The notes: generated from the sequence alone by a model not told the origin. Positions 49,453-63,768 are shown, counted from the first letter of the stretch. The stretch is DNA of 64,000 bases from Kitasatospora sp. SUK 42 (GCF_015776785.2 NZ_LFMD02000002.1:508991-572990), one strand, 5' to 3'. Made by a program: numbers and translations.

Positions 49453-50313
49453 TCAGCCAGCCTGCGGGTCTCCGGGGGTGTACGTGACGTGCACCACTTG
49501 GCCGTCCTTGCCCAGGAGACCGAGGTCCTTGCCGTTGACGTACGCGTGCACGGCCCCGCCGTTGCCGAGCACCAGCTTGATCTGCTTGGGGTCGGTGAAG
49601 GTCTGGTCCTGGCCGTCGCTGATGTTGTTCTGGAACAGCGACTTGCCGTTGCCGTCCATCGCGGAGACCCAGCTGGTGCCCTGGGCGACCAGCTTCACGG
49701 TGACCTTGTCGGCCGGGACGGCGGCGATCGCCGCGGCGCTCGGCACGGGGGCCGGCGGCTGGACGGTCGGCGTGACCGGGGCGACGGAACCGGTGCCGGA
49801 GCCGCTGGGCAGCGGCGCGCTGGCGGAGCCGGTGGTGCCGTGGCCGTCCTTGCCGCTCATCAGATTGAAGCCGATCAGCGCGACCACCGCGATGATCGCG
49901 GCGACCATGGCCGCCGCCCAGTTCGGACGGCCGCGGCCGGGCACCTTGATCGGGCCGCTGTCGATCAGCTGGGTGGCCGGGCGCTTGGAGGCGGGCGGAC
50001 CGCCGTGCGCGGCGTCGTACCGGGCGATCAGCGCCTCGCCGTCCACGCCGACCGTGCGGGCGATCAGGCGGATGTTCCCGCGGGCGTAGAAGTCACCGCC
50101 GCAGCGGTCGAAGTCGTCCTCCTCGATGGCATGGACGATCGGCACCCGCACCCGGGTGGCGGTACTCACCTGGTCCACCGTGAGTCCCGCCTCGATCCGG
50201 GCGGCGGACAGCACCCGGCCGATGCTCGGGGCATCGGCCGCCTGCACCGCGTCGTCGGTCGGCTCGGCGGACGACGGGGCGTTCTCGCGGTCGGAGGACT
50301 TGCCGATGGTCAC
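49453..50313 (-). CDS. RodZ-like helix-turn-helix membrane protein
   Basis: 286 residues. N-terminal HTH (SIGRVLSAARIEAGLTVDQVSTATRVRV, about 30-90), one TM (about 132-152, WAAAMVAAIIAVVALIGFNLM), a Ser/Pro/Thr linker and a C-terminal DUF4115-like domain (KLVAQGTSWVSAMDGNGKSLFQN, then LVLGNGGAVHAYVNGK). This is the RodZ plan, a cytoskeletal or morphogenesis-linked protein. The start is GTG at 50313, with only a weak upstream site. It is followed by rimO after 96 bp. Confidence 0.85.
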   Translation of the reverse strand: MTIGKSSDRENAPSSAEPTDDAVQAADAPSIGRVLSAARIEAGLTVDQVSTATRVRVPIVHAIEEDDFDRCGGDFYARGNIRLIARTVGVDGEALIARYDAAHGGPPASKRPATQLIDSGPIKVPGRGRPNWAAAMVAAIIAVVALIGFNLMSGKDGHGTTGSASAPLPSGSGTGSVAPVTPTVQPPAPVPSAAAIAAVPADKVTVKLVAQGTSWVSAMDGNGKSLFQNNISDGQDQTFTDPKQIKLVLGNGGAVHAYVNGKDLGLLGKDGQVVHVTYTPGDPQAG

Positions 50314-50419
50314 GGGGCACGCCTTTCGAGCGGATGGCCACCTGCTGGAGAACAGTCTAGGGGCGGAGGCGGATCGTTTCTCAAGCGGAACGGGCCGAAT
50401 GCGCGCGCCCGATCCGACC

Positions 50420-50451
50420 GGGGACCGGTCCCCGCTGACCGATCGTCAGCG
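50420..50451. terminator. Tandem hairpins downstream of ftsK
   Basis: Perfect palindrome GGGGACCGGTCCCC (50420-50433), then CGCTGAC-CGATC-GTCAGCG (50433-50451). They lie 144 bp after the ftsK stop in the ftsK to RodZ-like gap (50314-50594), which otherwise holds nothing recognised. Likely terminator. Confidence 0.6.
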
Positions 50452-50594
50452 AGGAGGCGCGGGGGAACCCGGAGTGCGCTTTCCGGCCTGTGACGCGCTG
50501 CACGGGTGTTCGGTTCCCGGCAAGGCGCCTACCCTCCTCCGAACGAGTGAACGCCTCGGGAGGACACGGCCCATCAGCCCTACGGGGCAACACA

Positions 50595-53276
50595 TCAGCC
50601 CCGCAGGGTGACCAGTACGCCGTCCAGCTCGTCCGGCTTGACCAGGACGTCGCGGGCCTTGGACCCCTCGCTCGGGCCGACGATCCCCCGCGACTCCATC
50701 AGGTCCATCAGCCGGCCCGCCTTGGCGAACCCGACCCGGAGCTTGCGCTGGAGCATCGAGGTCGAGCCGAACTGGGTGGAGACCACCAGCTCGGCCGCCT
50801 GGATCAGCAGGTCCAGGTCGTCGCCGATCTCCTCGTCGATCTCCTTCTTCGGTCCGGCCCCGGCCATCACGTCGTCCCGGTAGACGGCGCTCAGCTGGTC
50901 CTTGCAGTGCTGCACCACCCTGGCGATCTCCGCCTCGGTGACGAACGCGCCCTGCATGCGGATCGGCTTGCTCGCGCCCATCGGCAGGAAGAGCGCGTCG
51001 CCCTTGCCGATCAGCTTCTCCGCGCCGGGCTGGTCGAGGATGACCCGGGAGTCGGCCATCGCGGAGGTCGCGAAGGCCAGCCGGGACGGCACGTTGGCCT
51101 TGATCAGACCGGTGACCACGTCCACCGAGGGCCGCTGGGTGGCGAGCACCAGGTGGATGCCGGCCGCACGGGCCAGCTGGGTGATCCGGACGACCGAGTC
51201 CTCGACGTCGCGCGGCGCGACCATCATCAGGTCGGCCAGCTCGTCGACGATCACCAGCAGGTACGGGTACGGCCTGAGCTCCCGCTCGCTGCCCAGCGGC
51301 GGGGTGACCTTGCCGGCCTTCACCGCCGCGTTGAAGTCGTCCACGTGCCGGAAGCCGAACGCCGCGAGGTCGTCGTAGCGCATGTCCATCTCGCGCACCA
51401 CCCACTGGAGGGCCTCGGCGGCCTTCTTGGGGTTGGTGATGATCGGCGTGATCAGGTGCGGGATGCCCTCGTACGCGGTCAGCTCGACCCGCTTGGGGTC
51501 GACCAGCACCATCCGCACCTCGTCCGGCGTGGCCCGGGCGAGGATCGAGGTGATCAGGCAGTTGATGCAGGACGACTTGCCGGCACCGGTCGCACCGGCC
51601 ACCAGGATGTGCGGCATCTTGGCGAGGTTGGCCATCACGGTGTGGCCCTCGACGTCCTTGCCCATGCCGACGACCATCGGGTGGGTGTCCTCGGCGGCCG
51701 TGCGCGAGCGCAGCAGGTCGCCGAGGTTGACCATCTCGCGGTCCCGGTTGGGGATCTCGATGCCGACCGCGGACTTGCCCGGGATCGGGCTGATGATCCG
51801 CACGTCCGGACTGGCCACCGCGTACGCGATGTTCTTGGCGAGCGCGGTGATCCGCTCCACCTTGACGGCCGGGCCGAGCTCGACCTCGTAGCGGGTGACC
51901 GTCGGGCCGCGGGTGAAGCCGGTGACCTTGGCGTCCACCTTGAACTCGGCGAAGGTGCTGGTGAGCTGGGCCACCACCTCGTCGTTGAGGGCGCTGCGGG
52001 CCTTGGCCGGGCCGCCGCGCTCCAGCAGGTCGAGCGAGGGCAGCGCGTAGGTGACGCCCTCGCCGAGCTGGAGCTGCTCCATCCGCACCGGCGCCGGGCC
52101 GTGCTCGGCGGGCGCCGCCGGGCCGCCGTTGCGGGCGGCCGGGACGGCGGGCTCCTCCGGCGGGGCGGTGAGGTCCTTCACCTGGTGCATCATGTCCGCC
52201 ACCGCCGAGGAGGCGGGCACGCCGTAGACCAGCGCGCCGTCCAGGTCGGCGGCCGCGCCGGCGGCGAGGTCGCGGGTGGCGTACGGGTCCAGCTGCTCCT
52301 TGTCGAGGGAGACCCGGACGGCCTCCGGCTGCTCCTCGTCGTCGACGGCCTGCTTGCGCCGGCGGCGGCGCCGGCGGGCGGCCACCTCGTCGCCCGGATC
52401 CTCGTCCTCGTTGTCGACGGTGAAGGGCAGCGCGTCGGGGTCGGCGTCCTCGGGCGGGTCGGTGGACAGCTCGCGCTCCGGCGTGCGCCCCCACAGCTCG
52501 TCCTCGGGCCCGGGCTCGACCACGCCGAGCCGTATGCCGATCGCCCGCAGCCGCTCGGGGATGCGGTTGACCGGGGTGGCGGTGACCACCAGCAGGCCGA
52601 AGAAGGCCAGCAGCAGGAGCAGCGGTACGGCCAGCGCCGGTCCGGCGGCGGCCATCATCGGGGTGGACACGGCCCAACCGATGATCCCGCCGGCCGTCCT
52701 TATCCGGGAGGCGCCGCTGCCCATCATGGGCGCGCCGCAGCCGATGTGGACCAGGCCGAGGACGCCGACCAGCAGCGCGGTCAGCCCGATCATGATCCGG
52801 CCGTTGGCCTCCGGCAGCTCCGGGTGGCGCCAGAGCCGGATCGCCATCCCGGCCAGCAGGAACGGCACCAGCACGTCGAGCCGCCCGAACAGCCCGGACA
52901 CCACGGCGGTGGCCGCCTCGCCCAGCCAGCCCTGCGGGCTGAACCAGGTGCCGGCGGCGACCACCAGCGCGAGCGCGAACAGCAGCAGGCCCAGCCCGTC
53001 CTTGCGGTGGGCCGGGTGGAGGTTCTTGGCGCCGTCGCCGAAGCCGCGGAAGATCGCGGCGATCGGGCTCGCGATCGCGTTCAGGGCGCCCATCAGCAAC
53101 GACCTGGACGGCGGCGGCGGTGGCGGCGCGGCGGACTTGGCCGCCGTCTTCTTCGCGGGAGCCCTGCGGGCCGCCGCCTTCTTCGCGGGCGGCTTGCCCG
53201 GGGCCTTCGCCGCAGCCTTCTTGGACGGTCCCGGACTCGACTTACGTGCTGCGTTTCCGGGCGTACGAGTGGCCAT
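50595..53276 (-). CDS. ftsK: DNA translocase FtsK/SpoIIIE
   Basis: 893 residues. N-terminal Lys/Ala/Pro-rich leader (about 1-58), four to five membrane segments (about 95-230), a charged linker, then the motor domain with Walker A GATGAGKSS and Walker B VIVDELADLM, and a C-terminal gamma winged helix (VVSTQFGSTSMLQRKLRVGFAKAGRLM). Drives chromosome segregation at septa, notably sporulation septa in streptomycetes. The ATG at 53276 begins MATRTPGNAARKSS. Confidence 0.95.
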   Translation of the reverse strand: MATRTPGNAARKSSPGPSKKAAAKAPGKPPAKKAAARRAPAKKTAAKSAAPPPPPPSRSLLMGALNAIASPIAAIFRGFGDGAKNLHPAHRKDGLGLLLFALALVVAAGTWFSPQGWLGEAATAVVSGLFGRLDVLVPFLLAGMAIRLWRHPELPEANGRIMIGLTALLVGVLGLVHIGCGAPMMGSGASRIRTAGGIIGWAVSTPMMAAAGPALAVPLLLLLAFFGLLVVTATPVNRIPERLRAIGIRLGVVEPGPEDELWGRTPERELSTDPPEDADPDALPFTVDNEDEDPGDEVAARRRRRRRKQAVDDEEQPEAVRVSLDKEQLDPYATRDLAAGAAADLDGALVYGVPASSAVADMMHQVKDLTAPPEEPAVPAARNGGPAAPAEHGPAPVRMEQLQLGEGVTYALPSLDLLERGGPAKARSALNDEVVAQLTSTFAEFKVDAKVTGFTRGPTVTRYEVELGPAVKVERITALAKNIAYAVASPDVRIISPIPGKSAVGIEIPNRDREMVNLGDLLRSRTAAEDTHPMVVGMGKDVEGHTVMANLAKMPHILVAGATGAGKSSCINCLITSILARATPDEVRMVLVDPKRVELTAYEGIPHLITPIITNPKKAAEALQWVVREMDMRYDDLAAFGFRHVDDFNAAVKAGKVTPPLGSERELRPYPYLLVIVDELADLMMVAPRDVEDSVVRITQLARAAGIHLVLATQRPSVDVVTGLIKANVPSRLAFATSAMADSRVILDQPGAEKLIGKGDALFLPMGASKPIRMQGAFVTEAEIARVVQHCKDQLSAVYRDDVMAGAGPKKEIDEEIGDDLDLLIQAAELVVSTQFGSTSMLQRKLRVGFAKAGRLMDLMESRGIVGPSEGSKARDVLVKPDELDGVLVTLRG

Positions 53277-53418
53277 GGGTCAGCAGCCTACCGGTGCGGA
53301 CCACCGGTGCACATGTGCTCCACCCCGAGGGCCGGTCGTGTCGCAGACACACCGTCACGCTGACCGGGTTTCACCCGGCCGCACCACGAAACCACCCGGA
53401 CGGGGGAACGAGCACGCC

Positions 53419-54054
53419 TCAGGCACTGCCCGGGCGCATCGCGTCCAGGGCCCGGCGCAGACCGGCCAGCTTGCGCTCCAGATGGGCCGCGGTGGCGGCC
53501 ACCCCGGCGTCCTCGCCCCCGTCCAGCTGCTTGCCCAGCGCCTCCGCCTGCTCCTCGACCGCCGCCAGCCGCGCGGACAGCTCGCCCAGCAGCGCCCCGC
53601 CGAGGGCCGGCTCGCCGCCGCCCTCCTCCAGCTGCAGCCGCAGCAGCGCGGCCTGCTCCTTCAGCTGGCAGTTCTTCACGTACAGGTCGACGAAGACGGA
53701 GACCTTGGCGCGCAGCACCCACGGATCGAAGGGCTTGGAGATGTAGTCCACCGCGCCGGCCGCGTAGCCGCGGAAGGTGTGGTGCGGACCGTGGTTGATC
53801 GCGGTCAGGAAGATGATCGGGATGTCCCGGGTGCGCTCGCGGCGCTTGATGTGGGCGGCGGTCTCGAAACCGTCCATCCCGGGCATCTGGACGTCCAGCA
53901 GGATCACCGCGAAGTCGTCGGTCAGCAGCGCCTTGAGCGCCTCCTCACCGGAGGCGGCGCGCACCAGCGTCTGGTCCAGGGCGGAGAGGATCGCCTCCAG
54001 CGCCAGGAGGTTCTCCGGCCGGTCGTCGACCAGGAGGATCTTGGCCTTCTGCAT
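53419..54054 (-). CDS. osaB: Osmoadaptation response regulator OsaB-like
   Basis: 211 residues. N-terminal receiver domain with acidic pocket (VDDRPE), phosphoacceptor Asp54 (ILLDVQMPGMD) and Lys in SKPFDPW. The C-terminal part is coiled coil (LKEQAALLRLQLEEGG, AAVEEQAEALGKQL), with no DNA-binding domain, as reported for OsaB of S. coelicolor (recalled). It should receive phosphate from OsaA. The ATG at 54054 has AGGAGGG nine bases upstream; ATG at 54129 would add 25 residues. Confidence 0.85.
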   Translation of the reverse strand: MQKAKILLVDDRPENLLALEAILSALDQTLVRAASGEEALKALLTDDFAVILLDVQMPGMDGFETAAHIKRRERTRDIPIIFLTAINHGPHHTFRGYAAGAVDYISKPFDPWVLRAKVSVFVDLYVKNCQLKEQAALLRLQLEEGGGEPALGGALLGELSARLAAVEEQAEALGKQLDGGEDAGVAATAAHLERKLAGLRRALDAMRPGSA

Positions 54055-54351
54055 CGGGGCTCGCCCTCCTGTCGCCTGCCTGCCGCCCGGTGAAGGCACC
54101 CGCGTACTGCCCACCGCTACCCCGGTCATGCTAGCCGCACCCCCTCGCCCGGCACATCGCTCCGTCGGGACCCGATCCGGAGCGGCGCGCAGTGCGTGCT
54201 CCGGCGCACGCTCAGCAGCGTGTCGCCGTCCGGTCACTGTTCGCAACGATCGGTGACCCTACCGGGTTCCCTGGCCCGACCGCCAGCAAACCGACCGACC
54301 GGCAGACGCGAACTGCGGGTCGGGCCGCGGAGTTCACGCCCGCCGGTACAC
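54055..54351. other. osaA-osaB gap
   Basis: 297 bp without a convincing gene. An in-frame GTG at 54246 extends osaB but has no family support. No clear terminator or promoter; osaB may have its own promoter here. Confidence 0.5.
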
Positions 54352-59019
<4,668 letters not shown>

Positions 59020-59432
59020 CGGGCCCCTCCCACATCGTGCGAACTGTCCGGTGACCACCGTGCCCGTGCGGCACGCACCAGGGCACCGGCCCGGCTGGGC
59101 TGCGCACCGGCGGCCCGCGCGGCGCACCGGCACCCACACGACCGTACTGCTCCCACCGGCCGTCGCGGACCCCCCAGTCTGGCAGCACCGGCGCCGGGTA
59201 TACGGCCGGTTGCGCTCGGTTGGTGCCGCACCGTCCGAAACAGGTGGGCAGAATCACCCTCAGGTGCCTGTTTCACGGCCCCGCCCCCACGGGGAACCAA
59301 GCGGAAAGTAGGGTGGAGCGCTGCACCGGGCCACAACCCGACCCAGCGCCGCCCTCACCGACGGCGCGCACGGGGAGGTCGGCGCCGAACCCCGGACAGT
59401 CAGGGCCAGAGCAGCAGAGGAGAAGTGGCAAC
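59020..59432. promoter_or_regulatory. osaA-osaC divergent region with SigB-type promoter
   Basis: 413 bp without a gene. On the plus strand, GTCT (59177-59180), 15 bp, GGGTAT (59196-59201) fits the S. coelicolor SigB consensus GNNT-N14-16-GGGTAC/T. It points toward osaC, about 225 bp before its start. A stress-sigma promoter for osaC fits its suggested role in SigB control. No element was assigned for osaA. Confidence 0.5.
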
Positions 59433-61994
59433 GTGGTCACCGCGCGCGCAGCCGCCACCTTCGACCCCGACGGCCGGTCCGCGGCCGCCGCCCGGGGCTT
59501 CGTCCGGGACGCGCTGCTCGGGTGGGGCCTGCCCGAAGTCGTCGACGACGCCGTCGTGCTGGTCAGCGAGCTGGTCACCAACGCCGTCGTGCACGCCGGC
59601 ACCGCCGCCGAGGTCTGCTGCCTGCGCGAGGAGGAGACCGTCCGGATCGAGGTCACCGACCACCACCCGGAACGCGGCCTGCCCTCCCTCGGCGACGGAC
59701 CGGCCTCCGCCTCCGACCGCTACGCCGACCCCGACGACGAGGGCGGCCGCGGCCTCCTGATGTGCTCCGCCCTCGCCGAGCGCTGGGGCGTCGAGTACGC
59801 GGCCGGCCGCAAGACCGTCTGGTTCCGCCTCACCCTGCCCGCGCACGTCACCGGCACCCGCTACGCCGTCCCCGCCACCCCCGGCAGCGACCTGCCCAGC
59901 AGCTCCGGGCCGGTGCACGTCGCCGTCGTCCAACTCGACGAGGACGGCCGCGTCCTGGCCTGGAACCCGGACGCCGAGGCCCTCTTCCAGCACCCCGCCG
60001 TCACCGTCCTCGGCCGCCCCTGGGCCGACCTCGCGGTCTGGCCGCAGTCCCCCGGCCGCGGCCCCGGCCTCACCGACACCCTGCGGCTGGCCCGCTGGGA
60101 GGGCGGCTACGGCATCCGCCGCGCCGACGGCGTGGAGGTCGAGGTGTACGGCGTCCAGGTGCGCGTGCGCGACACCGAGGGCGTGCCCTCCACCCTCTGC
60201 CTGCTCGTCCTCGAACCCGACCGCGCCGTCCTGCGCTCCCCCGCCCGCGCCCTGCCTGGCGAGCGCCCCGAGCAGGCCGGCCCCCGGCTCGACCTGCTGG
60301 CCGGACCGACCGCCACCGACGACCTGGACACCCTGCTCCAGCGCACCGTCGAACGCGCCCGCGACCTGCTCGACGCCGACGCCGCCTACCTGCTGCTCAC
60401 CACCGACGACGAGAACGAGTTCGAGGTCCGCGCCGCCACCGGCCTCACCACCGGACACCGCCGGCACGCCCGCTTCCCGGTCGAGACCGGCAACCGCTAC
60501 GACTCGGCCCGGCTGCCCTCCGTCCACGAGGACCTCGCCACCCGCCCCACCGGCCTGCCCCTGCTCGCCGACAGCGGAATGCGCTCCCTGGTCACCGTCC
60601 CGCTCAAGGTCGAGGGCCGGCTGATCGGCTCGCTCGGCATCGCCACCGCCACGCCAGGCCGCTACGACAACGAGGACGCACTGCGCCTCCAGTTCGCCGC
60701 GGACCGGGTCGCCCTGGCCATCGAGAGCACCCGGCTGACCGAGCTCGAACGGCTGCGCCGCGGCTCGCTCTCCTTCCTCGTCGAGGCCTCCGACCTGCTG
60801 GCCGGAACCCTCGAACACGAGCAGACCCTGGCGCTGATGGCCCAGATGGCCGTCCCCACTCTCTCCTCCTGGTGCGCCGTCTACACCAACGGCGACCACG
60901 GCGCCCAGCCCGGCCTCGCCTTCGTCCTGCACGAGGACGAGGACCGGATCGACCCGCTGCGCGACCTGCTCGACAAGACGCCCGCCCCCGAGGCCGGCCC
61001 CACCCACGGCGTCCGCTTCTGGACGGCGCCCGCCGAGGCCGCCGAGGCCCGCGGCCTCACCGACAGCCCCGAACTCGCCGGCCTGCTCGGCGAGACCGTG
61101 GTGCTGCCGCTGACCGCCCGCAACCGGGTCATCGGCCTGCTCGCACTCGGCGTCCCGGCCGGCGTCCGGTTCCGCCAGGAGATCCTCGAACTCGCCGAGG
61201 ACCTCTCCCGCCGGGCCGCCCTCGCGCTCGACAACTCCCGCCTCTACTCCGAGCGCACCGCCACCAGCCAGGCCCTGCAACGCAGCCTGCTGCCGCCGGA
61301 GTTGCCGGAGATCCCGGGCGTCGAGGTGGACGTCTACTACCAGGCCGCCGGCGAGGGCAACGAGGTCGGCGGGGACTTCTACGACCTGTTCACCATCCGC
61401 GAGGGCACCTACGGCTTCGCCATCGGCGACGTCTGCGGCACCGGCCCCGAGGCCGCCTCCGTCACAGGCCTGGCCCGGCACTCGCTGCGCCTGCTCGCCC
61501 GCGAGGGCCTGGACGCCCCGCAGGTGCTGAGCCGGCTCAACGCGGCCATCCTGGACGAGGGTTCGCGCAGCCGCTTCCTCACCCTGCTCTACGGCGAGCT
61601 GACGCCCCTCCCGGACGGCAGCACCGAACTGTCCCTGGTCTGCGCAGGACACCCGCTGCCACTGCGGCTGCGCACCGACGGCCAGGTCGACCGGGCCGCC
61701 ACCCCGCAGCCGCTGCTCGGCGTCATGGACGACCTCGACCTCACCGCCGAGCGCCTGGTGCTCTCCCCCGGCGAGGTCCTGCTCTGCGTCACCGACGGCG
61801 TCACCGAACGCCGTGAGGGCCGGCGGATGCTGGGCGACGACGGCCTGGCCGAGGTGCTCACCGGCTGCACCGGCCTGACCGCCGGCGCGGTCGCGCTACG
61901 GGTGCAGCGCGCGGTCGAGCGGTTCGCCCCGGAGCCGCCGTCCGACGACATGGCGATCCTCACCCTGCGGGTGCCGACCCAGCGCACGCCCTGA
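59433..61994 (+). CDS. osaC: Multidomain SigB-pathway regulator OsaC-like (kinase/PAS/GAF/PP2C)
   Basis: 853 residues. Domain order: RsbW-like anti-sigma HATPase (about 5-140; ELVTNAVVHAG, GGRGLLMCSALAE), PAS (about 160-270), two GAF-like domains (about 300-430 and 450-610) and a C-terminal SpoIIE/PP2C phosphatase (about 630-850; EVGGDFYD, GDVCGTG, VTDGVTERR, SDDMAILTLR). This is the OsaC plan: a protein that returns stress sigma activity to normal after osmotic shock (recalled). The start is GTG at 59433, ten bases after GGAG. Divergent from osaA. Confidence 0.88.
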   Translation: MVTARAAATFDPDGRSAAAARGFVRDALLGWGLPEVVDDAVVLVSELVTNAVVHAGTAAEVCCLREEETVRIEVTDHHPERGLPSLGDGPASASDRYADPDDEGGRGLLMCSALAERWGVEYAAGRKTVWFRLTLPAHVTGTRYAVPATPGSDLPSSSGPVHVAVVQLDEDGRVLAWNPDAEALFQHPAVTVLGRPWADLAVWPQSPGRGPGLTDTLRLARWEGGYGIRRADGVEVEVYGVQVRVRDTEGVPSTLCLLVLEPDRAVLRSPARALPGERPEQAGPRLDLLAGPTATDDLDTLLQRTVERARDLLDADAAYLLLTTDDENEFEVRAATGLTTGHRRHARFPVETGNRYDSARLPSVHEDLATRPTGLPLLADSGMRSLVTVPLKVEGRLIGSLGIATATPGRYDNEDALRLQFAADRVALAIESTRLTELERLRRGSLSFLVEASDLLAGTLEHEQTLALMAQMAVPTLSSWCAVYTNGDHGAQPGLAFVLHEDEDRIDPLRDLLDKTPAPEAGPTHGVRFWTAPAEAAEARGLTDSPELAGLLGETVVLPLTARNRVIGLLALGVPAGVRFRQEILELAEDLSRRAALALDNSRLYSERTATSQALQRSLLPPELPEIPGVEVDVYYQAAGEGNEVGGDFYDLFTIREGTYGFAIGDVCGTGPEAASVTGLARHSLRLLAREGLDAPQVLSRLNAAILDEGSRSRFLTLLYGELTPLPDGSTELSLVCAGHPLPLRLRTDGQVDRAATPQPLLGVMDDLDLTAERLVLSPGEVLLCVTDGVTERREGRRMLGDDGLAEVLTGCTGLTAGAVALRVQRAVERFAPEPPSDDMAILTLRVPTQRTP

Positions 61995-62042
61995 ACGCTT
62001 CTGTCCGTTTGCACCCCATCGGGGGACAAACCGTGAGCGTTC
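61993..62042. terminator. Nested inverted repeat after osaC
   Basis: Outer arms GAACGCT (61993-61999) and AGCGTTC (62036-62042) enclose GTTTG-ca-CCCC-atc-GGGGG-a-CAAAC. It begins within the osaC stop codon, so it probably terminates osaC. Confidence 0.7.
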
Positions 62043-62306
62043 CACAGTTGACGTCGTCGCAAATTGTCTGATTCACAAGGGTACAAGCCTGCTACGCCGG
62101 GTACACCGACCTCACCGGGCAATCCCCCGGCAGGGACGTGACCAGCGGATCTCCGCCGGCCCATCACTTCCGCCCCCATCTCTGACCGCAGCCCCCGCAC
62201 GCTCTCCGCCGTGCGCCCTCGGCGCGGTCGCGCGCATCCACCTCATCGCGACGACACCACAGCGTTACCGCGCCCCTGCGCGCGCCCAGAGTGAAAGGAG
62301 CCTCCG
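62043..62306 (+). promoter_or_regulatory. Control region of the YaaH-type gene
   Basis: Non-coding. TTGACG at 62048-62053 with ATTCAC 17 bp later could be a promoter, though the -10 is poor. GGGTAC occurs at 62079-62084 and 62099-62104, but without a good matching GNNT. Nothing else recognised. Confidence 0.35.
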
Positions 62307-62870
62307 GTGAGCAACGACGCTACCGGGGCAACGAACGCCCGCTCCACCGGAGCCGACGCGGGTAACCTCGGCTACCTCGCCCTCGGCCTGACACTACTCG
62401 CCTACGGCCTGCTCTCCACCGGCGTCCTGCACGGCGCCGGCGTCGGCGACGCGGCCCACCTCGCCCATCTGCTCGGCGGCGTCACCCTCTTCATCGCGGG
62501 CCTGTGGCAGCTCCGCCGCGGCGAGGGCTTCACCGGCACCGCCTTCACCAGCCTCGGCGCCTTCTGGGCGACCTGGTCGGTGGCGGGCGGCGCGGGCAAG
62601 AACGCCGCCGGCCTGTTCCTGCTGCTGTGGGCCCTGCTCGCCCTCAGCCTCACCGCGGCCAGTTGGGGCGCGGGCCTGTTCAGCCGCGCCGTCTACGGCC
62701 TGCTGACGCTCTCCCTGGTCCTGTCCGCCATCGCCGCCTTCGGTGGGTACGGCGGCCTCGCCAAGGCGGCCGGCTGGATCGCGGCCGTCTCCGGGCTCGT
62801 CGCCTGGTACTGGGCCACCTCCGCGCTGAGCAACGGCTCCTGGGGGAAGGTCACCCTGCCGGTCAGGTGA
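62307..62870 (+). CDS. GPR1/FUN34/YaaH-type membrane protein
   Basis: 187 residues with about six membrane segments. The family signature is partial: GNLGYLALGLTLLAYGLLSTG, then FTSLGAFWATWS. GPR1/FUN34/YaaH (SatP) proteins carry acetate or succinate. The start is GTG at 62307, with AAAGGAG seven bases upstream. Its last 8 bp overlap the convergent PAP2 gene. The transported solute is not known. Confidence 0.8.
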   Translation: MSNDATGATNARSTGADAGNLGYLALGLTLLAYGLLSTGVLHGAGVGDAAHLAHLLGGVTLFIAGLWQLRRGEGFTGTAFTSLGAFWATWSVAGGAGKNAAGLFLLLWALLALSLTAASWGAGLFSRAVYGLLTLSLVLSAIAAFGGYGGLAKAAGWIAAVSGLVAWYWATSALSNGSWGKVTLPVR

Positions 62871-62873
62871 CCT
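62848..62873. terminator. Inverted repeat over the overlapping gene ends
   Basis: AGGTCACC (62848-62855), 10 nt, GGTGACCT (62866-62873). It covers the stop codons of both convergent genes. Weak candidate for a bidirectional terminator. Confidence 0.4.
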
Positions 62874-63708
62874 GCTCCAGCCGCCCCTCGGACTCGACGC
62901 GGGGTCGGGTCTCCGTCCCGACGGAGGCCCGGCCCCGCCGGCGTGCCAGCAGCGCCAGGACGGCGTACGCGAACAGCAGGATCACGACGGCGACGATGCC
63001 GTCCGCCCAGAAGTGGTTGGCCGTCACCACGACCACCGCCACCGTCAGCACCGGGTGCAGCACCACCACCCAGCGGAACGGACTCGGCGACACCCGCACC
63101 ACCGCGACCGCCGCCAGCACGCACCAGGCCACGTGCACCGAGGGCATCGCCGACAGCTGGTCGGCCACCACCACACCGCCGACCGCGCCCCCGTACACCG
63201 ACTGCCCGTACTGCGCCGCCACGTCGACGAACCCGCTCTGCGGCAGCATCCGCGGCGGTGCCACCGGGATGAACTGCACCAGCAGGCAGACCGCGGTGGT
63301 GATCACCACCGTGTTGCGCACCCACGCGTAGCGCTCCCGGTGCCGCAGGAACACCCAGAGCAGCACCACCAGCATCACGGCGAAGTGCATCGCCGCGTAG
63401 TAGTAGTTCGCCAGCTTCACCAGCACCGGGTACGGCATGATCGCGGCCTGCCAGGAGGCCTCGTCCGGCAGCCCGATCGCCAGCTCGGTGCGGTGGATCC
63501 AGCTCGCCCGGTCCAGCGCGTGGTCGGTGCTCATCACCGACAGGTGCCCCACCAACTGCCACAGCGCGAACAGTGCCAACAGCGTGCCGGCCTCCCGCAG
63601 CAGCGCCGACGGCCCGGGCTTCCGAAGCCGCGCGGCTATGTACGCGCCTCCGTAGAGGCCGACGGCGGCGCCCCCGGCGGTCTGCCAGGTCAGGGACAGG
63701 TTCTGCAT
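62863..63708 (-). CDS. PAP2-superfamily membrane phosphatase/phosphotransferase
   Basis: 281 residues, about six membrane segments. Catalytic motifs: SAMPSVHVAW (PSxH) and a later ANHFWADG (His/Asp). The long spacing and CTAANHFWAD-like end fit the inositolphosphotransferase Aur1/Ipt1-like branch of PAP2 rather than small lipid phosphatases. The ATG at 63708 has no ribosome site, and the transcript may be leaderless. Substrate unknown. Confidence 0.82.
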   Translation of the reverse strand: MQNLSLTWQTAGGAAVGLYGGAYIAARLRKPGPSALLREAGTLLALFALWQLVGHLSVMSTDHALDRASWIHRTELAIGLPDEASWQAAIMPYPVLVKLANYYYAAMHFAVMLVVLLWVFLRHRERYAWVRNTVVITTAVCLLVQFIPVAPPRMLPQSGFVDVAAQYGQSVYGGAVGGVVVADQLSAMPSVHVAWCVLAAVAVVRVSPSPFRWVVVLHPVLTVAVVVVTANHFWADGIVAVVILLFAYAVLALLARRRGRASVGTETRPRVESEGRLEQVT

Positions 63709-63725
63709 TCGCAGAGGGTAACGCA

Positions 63726-63757
63726 AAAGACCCCCTCCCGAATGGGAGGGGGTCTTT
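63726..63757 (-). terminator. rRNA operon terminator
   Basis: 14-bp stem AAAGACCCCCTCCC with GGGAGGGGGTCTTT and a 4-nt loop, 11 bp after the 5S rRNA 3' end. On the minus strand it is followed by TGCG rather than a T-run; the TTT at the stem end acts in its place. It also insulates the PAP2 gene, which starts 17 bp further on. Confidence 0.85.
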
Positions 63758-63768
63758 CTGGAATAATT

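Noticed and set aside
62079..62104. Two GGGTAC motifs as SigB promoters of the YaaH-type gene
   Set aside because: No good -35 GNNT at 14-16 bp for the first; only a weak GGGT for the second.
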